Shown: positions 38,301 to 50,180 of the stretch, piece by piece
Layout of the letters: every line of letters begins with the position of its first letter
Numbering within the stretch: position 1 is the stretch's first letter
Assembly (NCBI GenBank): GCA_037974665.1
Contig: CM075775.1
Span: 37,474,152-37,538,151 of the forward strand
Source of the DNA: Ehretia macrophylla
Taxonomy: Eukaryota > Streptophyta > Magnoliopsida > Boraginales > Ehretiaceae
DNA length: 64,000 nt
Direction of reading: 5' to 3'
Translations under genes and position numbers: made by a program
Notes under the pieces: generated by a model
Seen by the model: only the letters and a program-made list of their open reading frames with translations
Told to the model about the DNA's origin: nothing
The model's database searches: none

Positions 38301-41300
38301 ACGATCCAGGACGGAAAAATAACGCAAAAGCAGAAAAGTGTCCCGAAACTAATGAACATATTCGAATTTGTGCTCCGAAAATAGGCACAGCAAAGCAGGA
38401 TTGCTGCCCCCGTCGTAGAGATCTCGGAGAGATTTCCAACGGTATTCTGTGCACCGCGTAACTCCTTACAGATCAAAAGTTATGGTCACCGGAGCTACAG
38501 ATACCTGGTCACAAGCCCCACGCCCTCGGTTTGCGGGCCCAGCCTCTACGTGAAGTGAAGTTGTCATGCCCAAGGTGTCATGGGATTCGGTAATAGAAAT
38601 GTGATTGATTAGGTTGTCGTCCTTTTCGCGGCTGACGACGTACGATCCGGGAAGGAAAAATAGCCCAAAAGAAGAAAAGTGTCCCAAATCTGAGAAAACG
38701 TTCGATTTTGGGCTCCGAAAATAGGTGCAGCCAAGCAAGCTGGCTGACCCTGTCGTAGAGCTCTCGGCGAGCTTTCCAACGGTATGTTGTGCGCCGCGTA
38801 ACTCCTTACGGATCAAAAGTTATGGGAAAAGGGGCGACGGAGACCTAGTCCCAAGCCCCACGCCCTCGGTTTGCCGGCCCAGCCTCTACGTGAAGCGAAG
38901 TTGTCTTGCCAAATGTGCCGTGGGATTCAATAATAGAAATGTGATGGATTAGGTTCTCGTCCTTTTCTAGGCTCACGACGTACGACCCGGGAAAGAAAAA
39001 CAGCGCAAAAGAAGAAAAGTGTCCCAAAACTGAAGAAAACATTCAATTTTGGGCTCCAAAAATAGGCGCAACCGAGCAGGGTTGCTGTCCCCGTCGTAGA
39101 ACTCTCGGATAACTTTCCAACAGTATACTGTGCGTCGCGTAACTCCTTACGGATCAAAAGTTATGGGCACCGGAGCGACGGAGACATGGTCCCAAGCCCG
39201 ACGCCCTCTGTTTGCGGGCCAAACCTCTACATGAAGCGAAGTTGTCTTGCCCAAGGTGCCGTGGGATTCGATAATATAAATGTGATGGATTAGGTTGTCG
39301 TCCTTTTCGCGGCTCAAGACGTATGATCCGGGATGGAAAAACAACACAAAAGAAGAAAAGAATTCTCGAAGCTTATGAAAACATTCGATTTTGGGATCCA
39401 AAAATAGGCGCAGCCGAGCAGGCTTGCTGCCGCCATCGTAGAGCTCTTGGAAAGCTTTCCAACGGCATTCTGTGCGCCACGTAACTCGTTACAGATCAAA
39501 AGTTATGGGTACCAAAGCTACAGATACCTGGCCACAAGCCCCACATCCTCGGTTTACGGGCCCAGCCTCTACGTGAAGTGAAGTTGTCATGCCCAAGGTA
39601 TCGTGGGATTCGGTTATTGAAATGTGATTGATTAAGTTGTCATCCTTTTCGATGCTGACGACGTACGATCCGGGACGAAAAAATAGCGCAAAAGAAGAAA
39701 TGTGTCCTAAAACTGATGAAAACGTTCGATTTTGGGCTCCGAAAACAGGCGCAGCCGAGCAGGCTTGCTGCCCGACATAGAGCTCTCGACGAGCTTTCCA
39801 ACGGTATGTTGTGTGCTACGTAACTCCTTTCGGATCAAAAGTTATGGGCAAAAGAGCGACGGAGACCTGGTCCTAAGCCCCACGCCCTAGATTTGCCGGC
39901 CCAGCCTCAATGTGAAGCGAAGTTGACTTGCCCAAGGTGCGGTGAGATTCGATAATAGAAATGTGATGGATTAGGTTCTCATCCTTTTCTAGGCTCACGA
40001 CGTATGATTTGGGAAGGAAAAACAGAGCAAAAGAAGAAAAGTGTCCTAAAACTGATGAAAATGTTCTATTTTGGGCTCCGCAAATAGGTGCAGCCGAGCA
40101 GGCTTGCTGACCCTGTCGTAGAGCTCTCGGAGAGCTTTCCAACGGTATGTTGTGCTCCGCGTAACTCCTTACGGATCAAAAGTTACGGGCACCGGAGCGA
40201 TGGAGACCTGGTCCCAAGCCCCACGCCCTCGGTTTGCGGGCCCAGCCTCTACGTGAAGCAAAGTTGTCTTGCCCATGGTGCCGTGGGATTCAATAATAGA
40301 AATGTGATGGATTTGGTTGTCGTCCTTTTCGTGGCTCACAACGTATGATCCGGGATGGAAAAATAGCACAAAAGAAGAAAAGTATCCTGAAACTGATGAA
40401 AACGTTCGATTTTGGGCACCAAAAATAGGCTTGGTAGAGATGGTTTATGGCCCCCGTCGTAGAGCTCTCGGAGGGCTTTCCAACGGCATTCTATCCGCCG
40501 TGAAACTCCTTACGGATCAAAAGTTATGGGCAAATGAGCAACGGAGACCTGGTCCCAAGCCCCACGCCCTCGGTTTGCCAGCCCAACCTCTACGTGAAGC
40601 AAAGTTGTCTTCCCCAAGGCGCCATGAGATTCTATAATAGAAATGTGTTGGATTAGGTAGTCATTGTTTTCTAGGCTCACGACGTACGATCCGGGAAGGA
40701 AAAACAGTGCAAAAGAAGAAAAGTGTCCAAAAAATGATGAAAATGTTCGATTTTGGGCTCTAAAAATAGGCATTGCTGAGCAGGCTTGCTACCCCCATCG
40801 TAGAGCTCTCGGAGAGCTTTCCAACAGTATGTTGTGCGCTGTGTAACTCCTTACGGATCAAAAGTTATGGGCACCGGAGCGACGGAGACATGGTCCCAAG
40901 CTCGACGCCCTTGGTTTGTCGGCCCAGCCTCTACGTGAAGCGAAGTTGCCTTGCCCAAGGTGCCGTGGGATTCGATAATAGAAATGTGATGGATTAGGTT
41001 GTCATCCTTTTCTAGGCTCACGACGTACGATCAGGGAAGGAAAAACAGTGTAAAAGAAGAAAAGTGTCCCAAAACTGATGAAAATGTTCTATTTTGGGCT
41101 CTGAAAACAGGCGCAGATGAGCAGGCTTGCTACCCCCGTCGTAGAGCTCTCAGAGAGCTTTCCAACGGTACGGTGCGCCGCGTAACTCCTTACGGATCAA
41201 AAGTTATGGGCACCGGAGCGACAGAGACATGGTCCCAAGCCTGACGTCCTCGGTTTGCGAGCCCAGCCTCTACATGAAGTGAAGTTGTCTTGCCCAAGGT

Positions 41301-44300
41301 GCCGTGGGATTCGATAATAGAAATGTGATTGATTAGGTTGTCGTCCTTTTCGCAGCTCACGACTTACAATCCGGGACAGAAAAATAACACAAAAGAAGAA
41401 AAGTATCTTGAAACTGATGAAAACGTTCGATTTTGGGATCTGAAAATAGGCGCAACCGAGAAAACTTGCTGCCCCGTCGTAGAGCTCTCGAAGTGCTTTC
41501 CAACGGTATGCTGTGCGCCGCGTAACTCCTTATGGATCAAAAGTTATGGGCACCGGAGTGACGGAGACCTGGTCCCAAGCCCTACGCCCTCGATTTGCGG
41601 GCCCAGCCTCTACGTGAAGTGAAATTGTCTTGCCCAAGGTATCGTGGGATTCGATAATAGAAATGTGATGGATTTGGTTGTCATCCTTTTTGCGGTTCAC
41701 AACGTATGATCCATGACGAAAAATAGCATAAAAGAAGAAAAGTATCCCGAAACTGATGAAAACGTTCGATTTTGGGCTCCAAAAATGGGCACAGCAAATC
41801 TGGATTGGTGCCCCCGTCGTAGAGATCTCAGAGAGCTTTCCAACGGTATGTTGTGCACCGCGTAACTCTTTACGGATCAAATGTTATGGGCACCGGAGCG
41901 ACGGAGACTAGGTCCCAAGCCCCACGCCCTCGGTTTGTGGGCTCAACCTCTACGTGAAGCAATGTTGTCTTGCCCAAGGTGCCATGGGATTCGATTATAG
42001 AAATGTGATGGATTAAGTTGTTGTCCTTTTCGCGGCTCACGACGAACGATCCGGGACAAAAAAATAGCGCAAAAGAAGAAAAGTGTCACAAAACTAATGA
42101 AAACGTTCGATTTTGGGCTCCGAAAACATACGTAGCTGAGCAAGCTTGTTTCCACCATCGTAGAGCTCTCGGAGAGATTTCCAACGGTATGCTGTGCACC
42201 TCGTAACTCCTCACGGATCAAAGGTTATGGGCAAAGGAGTGACGGAGATCTGGTCCCAAGCCCCACGCCCTCAGTTTGCAGGCCCAGCCTCTGCGTGAAG
42301 TGAAGTTGTCTTGCCCTAGGTGCCGTGGGATTCGATAATAGAAATGTGATGGATTAGGTTTTCGTCCTTTTCTAGGACCATGACGTATGATCCGGGAAGG
42401 AAAAACAGCGCAAAAGAAAAAAAGTGTCCCAAAATTGATGAAAATGTTCGATTTTCGGCTCTGAAAATAGGCACAGCCGAGCAGACTTGCTGCCCCTGTC
42501 ATATAGCTCTCGGAGAGCTTTCCAACGGTATGCTGTGCGCTGCGTAACTCCTTACGGATCAAAAGTTATGGGCACCGGAGCGACGGAGACATAGCCCCAA
42601 GCCCGTCGCCCTTAGTTTGCGAGCCCAGCCTCTACGTGAAGCGAAGTTGTCTTGCCCAATGAGCCATGGGATTCGATAATAGAAATGTAATGGATTAGGT
42701 TGTCGTCCTTTTCGAGGCTCATGACGTACGATTCGGGACGGAAAAATAGCGCAAAAGTAGAAAAGTATCCCAAAACTGATGAAAACATTCGATTATGGGC
42801 TCCAAAAATAGGCGCAGCCGAGTAGGATTGATGCCCCCGTCATAGAGCTCTCGAAGAGCTTTCCAACGACATTTTGTGCGCCACGTAACTCTTTACGGAT
42901 CAAAAGTTATAGGCACCGGAGCGACAAATACCTGATCACAAGCCCTACAACCTTTGTTTGCGGGCCCAGTCTCTACGTGTAGTGAAGTTGTCATGCCCAA
43001 GGTGTCGTGGGATTCGATAATAGAAATGTGATGGATTTGGTTGTCGTCCTTTTCACGGCTCACAACGTACGATCCGGGATGAAAAAATAGCGCAAAAGAA
43101 TAAAAGTGTCCTGAAACTAATGAAAACATTCGATTTTGGTCTCCAAAAATAGGCGCAACAGAGCAAGCTTGCTGCCCCCGTCGTAGAGCTCTCGGAGAGC
43201 TTCCCAACGGTATGCTGTGCGCCACGTAACTCCTTACGGATCAAAAGTTATGGACACCGGAGCGACGGAGACCTAGTCCCAAGCCCCACGCCTTAAGTTT
43301 GCGGGCTCAGCCTCTACATGAAGCGAAGTTGTCTTGCCCAAGGTGCCGTGGGTTTCGATAATAGAAATGTGATGGATTAGGTTGTCGTCCTTTTCGCAGT
43401 TCACGACATACGATCCGGGACGAAAAAACAGCGCAAAAGAAGAAAAGTGTCCTGAAACTGATGAAAACGTTCGATTTTGGGCTCCGAAAGTAGGCGCAGC
43501 CGAGCAGGCTTTCTGCCCCCATCGTAGAGCTCTCGGAGACCTTTCCAGCAGTATGCTGTGCGCCGCGTAAATCCTTACGGATCAAAAGTTATGGCTAAAG
43601 GAGCGACGGAGACCTGGTCCCAAGCCCCACGCCCTCGGTTTGCGGGCTCAGCCTCTACGTGAAGCGAAGTTGTCTTGCCCAAGGAGCTGTGGGATTCGAT
43701 AACAAAAATGTGATGGATTAGGTTGTCGTCCTTTTCGTGGCTCACGACGTACGATACGGGACGAAAAAATAGCACAAAAGTAGAAAAGTGTCCTGAAACT
43801 GATGAAAACGTTCGATTTTGGGCTCTGAAAAAAGGAGCAGGTGAGCAGGCTTGCTGCCCCGGTCGTAGAGATCTCGGAGAGCTTTCCAACGGTATACTGT
43901 GCGCTGCGTAACTCTTTACGGATCAAAAGTTATGGGCAAATGAGCGACGGAGACCTGGTCCTAAGCCCCACGGCCTTGGTTTGCGGGCCCAGCCTCGACG
44001 TGAAGCGAAGTTGTCTTGCCCTAGGTGCCGTGGGATTCGATAATAGAAATGTGATAGATTATGTTGTCGTCGTTTTCTAGGCTCACAACGTATGATTCGG
44101 GAAGAAAGAATAGTGCAAAAGAAGAAAAGTGTCCCAAAACTGATGAAAACGTTCGATTATAGGCTCCAAAAATAGGCGCAGCCGAGCAGGATTGTTGTCC
44201 CCGTCGTAGAGCTCTCGGAGAGCTTTCCAACGGTATTATGTGCACCGCGTAACTTTTACATATCAAAAGTTATGGGCACCGGAGCGACAGATACCTGGTC

Positions 44301-44521
44301 ACAAGCCCTACGCTGTTGGTCTGCGGGCCCAGCCTCTACGTGAAGTAAAGTTGTCATGCCCAAGGTGTTGTGGGATTCGGTAATAGAAATGTGATTGATT
44401 AAGTTGTCGTCCTTTTCGCGGCTGATGACGTACGATCCGGGACGGAAAAACAGCGCGAAAGAAGAAAAGTTCCCGAAACTGATGAAAACGTTCGATTTTG
44501 GGTTCCGAAAAGAGACACAGC
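29385..44521 (+). repeat. 341 bp satellite, array D
   Basis: About 44 monomers, the longest array here, in the same orientation as B. It resumes at CAGCCTCTACGTGAAGCG directly after the LTR end and stops at GAGACACAGC directly before the LTR at 44522. Several monomers share a variant with ACAGATACCTGGTCACAAG in place of GGAGACCTGGTCCCAAG; others share TTTTCTAGGCTCACGACG. Some monomers have short internal deletions (about 29765, 31790 and 32770). Confidence 0.95.
31700..42930 (+). repeat. 17/16-monomer higher-order repeat in array D (~5.8 kb)
   Basis: Copy 1 spans about 31.70-37.47 kb and copy 2 about 37.47-42.93 kb. Corresponding private variants lie 5,790-5,798 bp apart over most of the length: CCTATTCG with GAACA.ATTCGA (32488/38281), AACAACACAAAAGAAG (33543/39336), GAACATGCG/AACATACG with TTGTTTC (36340/42125), GGTGCCCCCGTCG (36017/41808). 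After about 36.43 kb the offset falls to 5,452 bp, so the monomer at 36430-36770 has no partner in copy 2. Copy 1 thus has 17 monomers and copy 2 has 16. Confidence 0.8.
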
Positions 44522-46205
44522 TGTGAGGCCCGACCCCGAATAATATGTCTTACCTCGATTTGCATGCCTTAAACCCAGAATTATATGACCGACCTTGGAT
44601 TACGTGCCTTGACTTTGAATTACGTGTGTTACCTTGTTTCGTGTGCCCTAACCTTGAATTACGTGCCATGCCTTGATTTACGTGCATTGCATTGAATTAC
44701 GTGCCTTGCATTAGTTTACGTGCATTCACTTAGCGTTGCGTGCATTTACCTTCGAATCCATGCATTTGCCTTGAACTGCGTGCCTTATCTCATAGTGTGT
44801 GCCATAGACATAGGAAAGCGTGCTCGCACGCTAATCAATAAAGAATCCTACACAAAGCACTGGACTATAAAATAATCCTACAAACACCACTAACTATTAT
44901 TATAATCCTAATTTAAATCTCTACAAAATCCACTAACTCTTAGTTTAATCCTAAGTCAAATTCAACTCAATATTTTAATGTACAAACATTCTTTATTCTT
45001 ATTCTTTATTCCTACTCTTTTGCAAAACCCATGCACCTACAATAAATTATTCCAAAAACAAGACAAAAAATTCAGAATTTAACATCACTTGGCCGACCAT
45101 ACCTTGTCCTTGAGCAAAAATTTGAACAACATAACTTATTCATGCATGCTAAGACACAATCTTACATATTGTCATATCTTTTCCATACACCAAAGCATTA
45201 TTTTATTAACCACCTTGCTCCACATTCTCGGCCACATCACCAAGCATGCCAAACAATTCAAACATGCTCCAAAAGATGACACAAATTCAGTTTTTGCAAG
45301 CCTATAGCTGACCACATGCACAAACATATCATTTATTTCTCTCAAAACTCTCTCAAGCTCTCATTCTCTCTCCTTCTCTCTCATTTTTGACCATGGCATC
45401 TCTTGAGCTTCCAAGACCTCAAGCTCACTCTCTAGGACACTCCAAGCATCGGCCATAGCAAGGTAATCAAGCAAGGATAGCTCAAAGTCACACACAAAGC
45501 TCAAAAACAAGGATTTTGTGCTCATTTGCTAAATCTTCAAAGAGGTGAGGGCTAAAACTCTTTTAAAAGCTTTCAAAAACCACATGCATGCCTCCATATT
45601 TCTATATTTACCTCTGTACTTGTTGTATATGTGTGTACATGAGCTTATGTAACCATGCATGGCAAGATATTCGGCTAGAACTTGAAGATAGATAAAATAG
45701 CGTAGCTGGCAGATTTCTGACTTGGTAGAGCAAGGTGCATTTAACCTAGTAAATGATGTTTAAAATGCATGAAAATTGGTAGGTGACTAGTTTTTCCAGT
45801 TCTGAGAATTTTTCGTAGAAATAGGCCAAGGCCAATTTTGACTCTAAGGTCTCCAAAATGGTAAATCATCGAAAGGTGTCTACATCTGGAAAATCTAGGA
45901 AACTGGAGCAGGTTTTTGGCAGTTCACTGTCCTTGTAGAACGAAACAGTTTTGACCTCTTAAATGATATTTAAAATGCATGAAATCCGGTAGGTTGCTAT
46001 ATTTTTCAGTTCTGGACATTTTTGTCAGAAATAGACCAAGGCTAATTATGACTTCAAAAACCTCAAAATTGGCAAAAATCGTAATGTGTCTAAAACTAGA
46101 CAGTTTTGCGTAGTCTCACGGTTTTTGCCATAACTCCTAAGTTTGAACTCCAAATGAGGTGAGGTTTATTTCTGGATTTAAATCACTCATTAAGATTTAT
46201 CGAAA
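44522..46205 (+). mobile_element. Third chromovirus LTR fragment, at the satellite/gene border
   Basis: Plus-strand orientation, opposite to the other copies. It starts with the family terminus TGTGAGGCCCGACCCCG, continues through the ~20 bp minisatellite (to about 44830), AGCGTGCTCGCACGCTAATC, a CT-rich stretch near 45350-45390, GGTGAGGGCTAAAAC and GCATGGCAAGATATTCGGC, and stops after CTCATTAAGATTTA. The next bases are recognisable NPF-gene intron. It is about the outer half of the LTR and is an incomplete fossil. Confidence 0.85.
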
Positions 46206-48122
46206 ATTCGGAATCAGTTTGACAATGATCATATGATGCTGAAAACAAGACTAATGTTTGACCTAATTATCCATTAGATCGAAAATTGGTTTTAGCGTAT
46301 TTTGACAGAAAAAGGCCTATACTGGTCAACTTGTGACATTGAATTCTCACCAAAGGATCCATGTCTAGGTTGGGAAAAAAGAGTCAATGCAGCCTTATGA
46401 TTTGCTGGAAATGGATTTGCCTGCAATTTTTTCTTATGTTGAATATTCATTTGGCTGCAGTGAAGGTTCCCACTATGATCTAACTCCCGCCTATCTGCAG
46501 GGTGTAGGCCTTTTGTCCATGTCAACACCACCCGTTCTCTCTTGCAACAAGTACGAGTCAGAATGCATCGGCCACACACAGAAAGCCCTCTTCTACACAG
46601 CCTTGGCACTGATAGCTATAGGAATGTCTGGTCATATCGTATCTCTCAAGCAATTCATTCTTGAACAACAAGCCGAAAGCAAAACAGATGACAAAAAGAA
46701 TAAGACAAGAATATTTCGACCACCAAGGAAGAGAGAACTTATCGTTGCACTATTTGCTGTTGTTGGGGGTATTGCTCTGCCATATACAAAACCATGGTCA
46801 ATCCGATTTGGAATTCCTGCAATTTGCACTTTGGTGGCAACAATTGTATTTCTGAGTGGCTCATGCTTTTACGAAAAAGATAAACCGAAAGGGAGTCCAA
46901 TAACAAATATATTCAGAGTCATCGTTGCCTCTGCTTCAAAAATATCCCTACCCCTTCCAAGTAACCACAAGAACCTTCACGAGGAAGATAAACCAGAAAG
47001 GTTGCCCCATACTGATGGACTAATGTTTGAAATGTTTTTTTCTTGCTCATCAGCTCATGTTTGTATTCTCAGAATTGAATGACTTCTTTTACTGCTAAAA
47101 ATTATTTTGACTCAGAAGTCTAGCTGATTTATTACGACTGCATAAAATTGTTGCACAATAAATGTGTGCCTTTTAATGGACATTGAATAAATGCATTTTC
47201 CTCTGTAACTGGGAAGTGGATAATATTATTTGCAGGTGCCTAGACAAAGCTGCCATCAAATTGCCAAATCAAGAGAGAAATAAATGGCTACTTTGTACAG
47301 TGACACAAGTCGAGGAAACCAAAATTGCCATCCGGATGTTTCCTATTTGGGTGATGTTTATAATCTGTGGGTTAGTTTCTTCTGCTGGGAGTCCTTACTT
47401 CCAAGAGCAAGCGAACAATTTGAGTCGCAAGGTAGGAAAACTGAAGGTTCCACTTACAATCCTGCTACTGCTACAAGAATATGCCAAGTCAATATTTTCC
47501 AAGATTTACCAAGGTAAAATTGAATTATTGAAGAATATTGGACTTGAAAAGTATGCAGTATGCACCACCAATTGGCATTGCAGGAGCTATGATATTCGCG
47601 ACACTGAGTTGTATAACTGCTACGAAAGTGGAAGTTCGAAGACTAGATGTTATTAGATCTCATGATTTAATTGAAAAACCTGAAGATACCATTCCTATGA
47701 ATCCTTTTTGGATGCTTCCACAATTTTTGCTGCTCGTTGGCCTTGATTCTTTCTTTGAAAAGAGTGTCACTGATTTCTTTCGCGAGCAATCACCTACATC
47801 AATGGAAAAGTATCTCTACTATTTCACCCGTGGAGTATCTGGTCTTGGATATATGGCCAGTGTTTTATCAGCATATCTTGTTGGTAAGATCAGTGAGCGT
47901 GGAGGAAAACCAAATTGGTTCCAGTATACTTTAAACAAGAGTCGCTTGGATAAGTACTTCTGGACACTATCCGTTGTGTGTGCTGTGAACTTTATTGTCT
48001 ACATATTGGTGGCTTCTTTCTACCCATACAGGCAACCTCCAGCTTCAGATGGTGAGGATCAGCCAGACGAGGAACGACCTGAGAATGAAGAATTAGGTGA
48101 AGTCTATAATAATAAGTTTTAA
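46206..48122 (+). pseudogene. 5'-truncated NPF5.5-like transporter pseudogene (copy 1)
   Basis: This is a tandem copy of the gene at 50181-53163. Recognisable parts are intron 2 (46206-46500), exon 3 (46501-47024) and exon 4 (47236-48122); exons 1-2, which would encode the first membrane helices, are absent because the LTR border falls in intron 2. Exon 3 keeps the reading GVGLLSMSTPPVLSC and ECIGHTQKALFYTALALIAIG. It lacks 15 bp (an in-frame loss of five residues after PPVLS) present in copy 2. Exon 4 starts with CLDKAAIKL and reads on to KYA, where GTATGCA is tandemly duplicated (47551-47564). This +7 shifts the frame, and the rest (PPIGIAGAMIFATLS to VYNNKF) lies in another frame. The downstream part is otherwise well conserved, so inactivation looks fairly recent. 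A truncated product starting at ATG 46387 in the old intron is possible but unlikely to transport anything. Confidence 0.88.
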
Positions 48123-49012
48123 TGATTTTGTTGCCCCGGTTAGAGATGTCGAATTTTTATTTTCACCCCCTGTTCTTGTATCGTCTGCAAATGATTGTCG
48201 CAAATTTATCGAACACTATTTGTGCTATATTCTTCTTCCCTCTGATAATATGAAAGGAGAATGCATTGCAATAATATAAATTATTTTTCCAGTTTGCTGA
48301 GGCAATTTAGTTTTGGACTTGAGCTTGAGTTGTTCTTGAAAAGCCTCTTAAGATTGCTGATAGCAGAAGCTTGTTTGCTTCTTGCAAGCTCAAAGTTAAG
48401 CAAAATTTTGAGTTTATCCGCAAAGAGGGTGTCTACCTAAGCTTCCTTTTCGGACACCGGACCGGACCGTAATACAATACGTACAATACAATACGTATCT
48501 CAGTGCTTAGAAGAAAATTTTCACTTACTTTATTTTTAAAGTTTATATTATAAATCCTTCAAATTTAATATAGACTAGTGTTGCTTCTCTGCAAGTTTTC
48601 TTTTCGACAAAAATGATAATAGAATTATTGTACAACTAAAAGTTCATAAAAACTTCTGAAAGCACGTCATCGATAATTTGGACAAAACATTAGGAAGCAA
48701 ATGTGACATAAACAATGGTGTCTTGTATTTCAAGCTCAAATAAAATTTAAAACAAATAACTTACGAGTATTATTTGGGTATAACTAGGCCTCCAACATTG
48801 TAAAAATAGCATTAAAAAAAAATGTCACCACTTCTCTCTTTCTTTTTGTTATATCTTTCTCTCTTCGTCTCCCATCTCTTTTCTTTTACTTCTTGATTAA
48901 CATAAACATATTTGATTGGGGTGCAAATTGAAATATTTTCCATTCCTCGGGGTGCAAATTGTAATTCTGCCCAACAAAAAATGACACCATAATATACCTG
49001 TAAACTATACAA
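46206..49012 (+). repeat. Tandem gene-block duplication, unit 1
   Basis: Homologous to 51176-54531. The match starts in intron 2 (CAGTTTGACAATGATCATAT in both), covers exons 3-4 and the 3' flank (CCAGTTTGCTGAGG; GGACAAAACATTAGGAAG), and ends near TGCAAATTGAAATATTTTC and the following AAACTATACAA. Distance between equivalent points grows from about 4.97 to 5.5 kb because of indels in the flanks. Confidence 0.85.
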
Positions 49013-49740
49013 TCATTTTTAAAGATACACACATTTTTTAAATTATGTCACATTTTTTTTAATAAAAATTAAATCGATATTTCGTACTATTTATATTTTA
49101 AAGATACACATATTTTTTAAAATTATTTAGAATAAATGTATCTCCCACCCATGTCTTATAAATTTGCGTCACTTGATTACCCCACCCCCCCTTTTTTTTC
49201 TTAATCCCAAAATAATGTCATTAAATTGTCCAACAAATTGAAACAAGAGAATCGTACTCATGTTTATGTTTTAGGTTTAAATTGTTCAACAAATTAATAT
49301 TTTGATTTGTCTTATTATGTTTATATTTGACTAATTTAGATCATAACTCTTACAAACGAGTCATGTGTGGTGGGAGCATAATCGAACAATATACCACCTA
49401 ATTTAAAATTTTAAATTATTAAAAATGAATTTGTTGTATTTATTGGACAATAATTTCAAGAATTAATTACTAATCCATTCATGAGATCCTACCCTCCATC
49501 TAGGAAGATTAATTAAATCAAGCCAGCTAATGGACAAAATGTAGTCTATGTTTTCTAGTACAAGTCAGGGTCTTTTTTTTTTTTAGTCAACTATAATAGA
49601 TTATGGTATTTCACACACATGAAATGCAGTCTATGTTTTCTAGTACAAGTCAAGGTCAACTTTCACACGCATGAAATGGTAAAGAGGGTAGTTTATGTCT
49701 GAATGCAGAAGTTTTTTGAAAGCAAGTGGGCTTCTCAGAT
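48123..49740. other. Intergenic, AT-rich; small direct repeat
   Basis: No gene is seen. The first ~900 bp is the 3' flank shared with copy 2. A local direct repeat, GTCTATGTTTTCTAGTACAA, occurs near 49542 and 49629, each near a TTTCACAC.CATGAAATG motif. The rest is AT-rich sequence without recognised elements. Confidence 0.6.
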
Positions 49741-50180
49741 GCTATATATTCCACAAGTTGACAGTCACAACCATGTTTCAATTCTCTTCTTCATGCTCCA
49801 CTTCATTATCTGAATATACACAACACTGAACACAGTGTGTGTGTGTGTGTGTGTGCATATGTGCCTGAGAAGCAGCTAGAAGAGTCAGCTTTTGGAGGTA
49901 AAGTTAGTGAAGTATTTAAGATTTGGTTCTTGATTCTACAGTTTTATCATTTCCTTTGATATTTTTTATCACATAGCAGGTTACATTTCAGTAAACTCTT
50001 GCGCGTTACAGCTTTGTAGTTTCATTACATTACGGATTTGTATTTATCATTCCTTGTTTGCATTGATGTTAACAGATGTCACGGTGCAAATCTTTTGTCT
50101 GCTCTAAACTTGCCAATCTGATACAATCTTGGTCTTTGGTTTGCTGGGATTGAGGTGACAACTGACAAGTCTGATCAGAG
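49741..50180 (+). promoter_or_regulatory. Probable promoter and 5' UTR of the NPF5.5-like gene
   Basis: GCTATATATTCC at 49740-49751 is a good TATA box candidate, and a CT-rich stretch typical of plant transcription starts (TCAATTCTCTTCTTCATGC) follows about 30-40 bp downstream. A (GT)n microsatellite at 49835-49855 would lie in the 5' UTR. GGAG followed by GTAAAG at 49898 could be the donor of a 5' UTR intron. These are sequence-pattern calls only; no transcript evidence is available. Confidence 0.4.
49835..49855. repeat. (GT)n microsatellite
   Basis: Uninterrupted GT run of about 10 units in the presumed 5' UTR of the NPF5.5-like gene. Confidence 0.95.

Noticed and set aside
186-44300. Many 60-140 codon open frames, including repeated 114-codon frames, throughout the satellite
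   Set aside because: They are one monomer frame read again and again. The recurring start is TTG, not ATG, the 341 bp period is not a multiple of three, and each frame ends in a TGA that overlaps the next TTG. The composition is that of the repeat, with no protein family resemblance.
1-44521. CRISPR-like regularly repeated array
   Set aside because: The 341 bp units are contiguous with no unique spacers, in a plant nuclear setting with introns and LTR elements.
1-44521. Ribosomal DNA or 5S spacer repeat
   Set aside because: No rRNA core or 5S internal promoter motifs were seen in the monomer.
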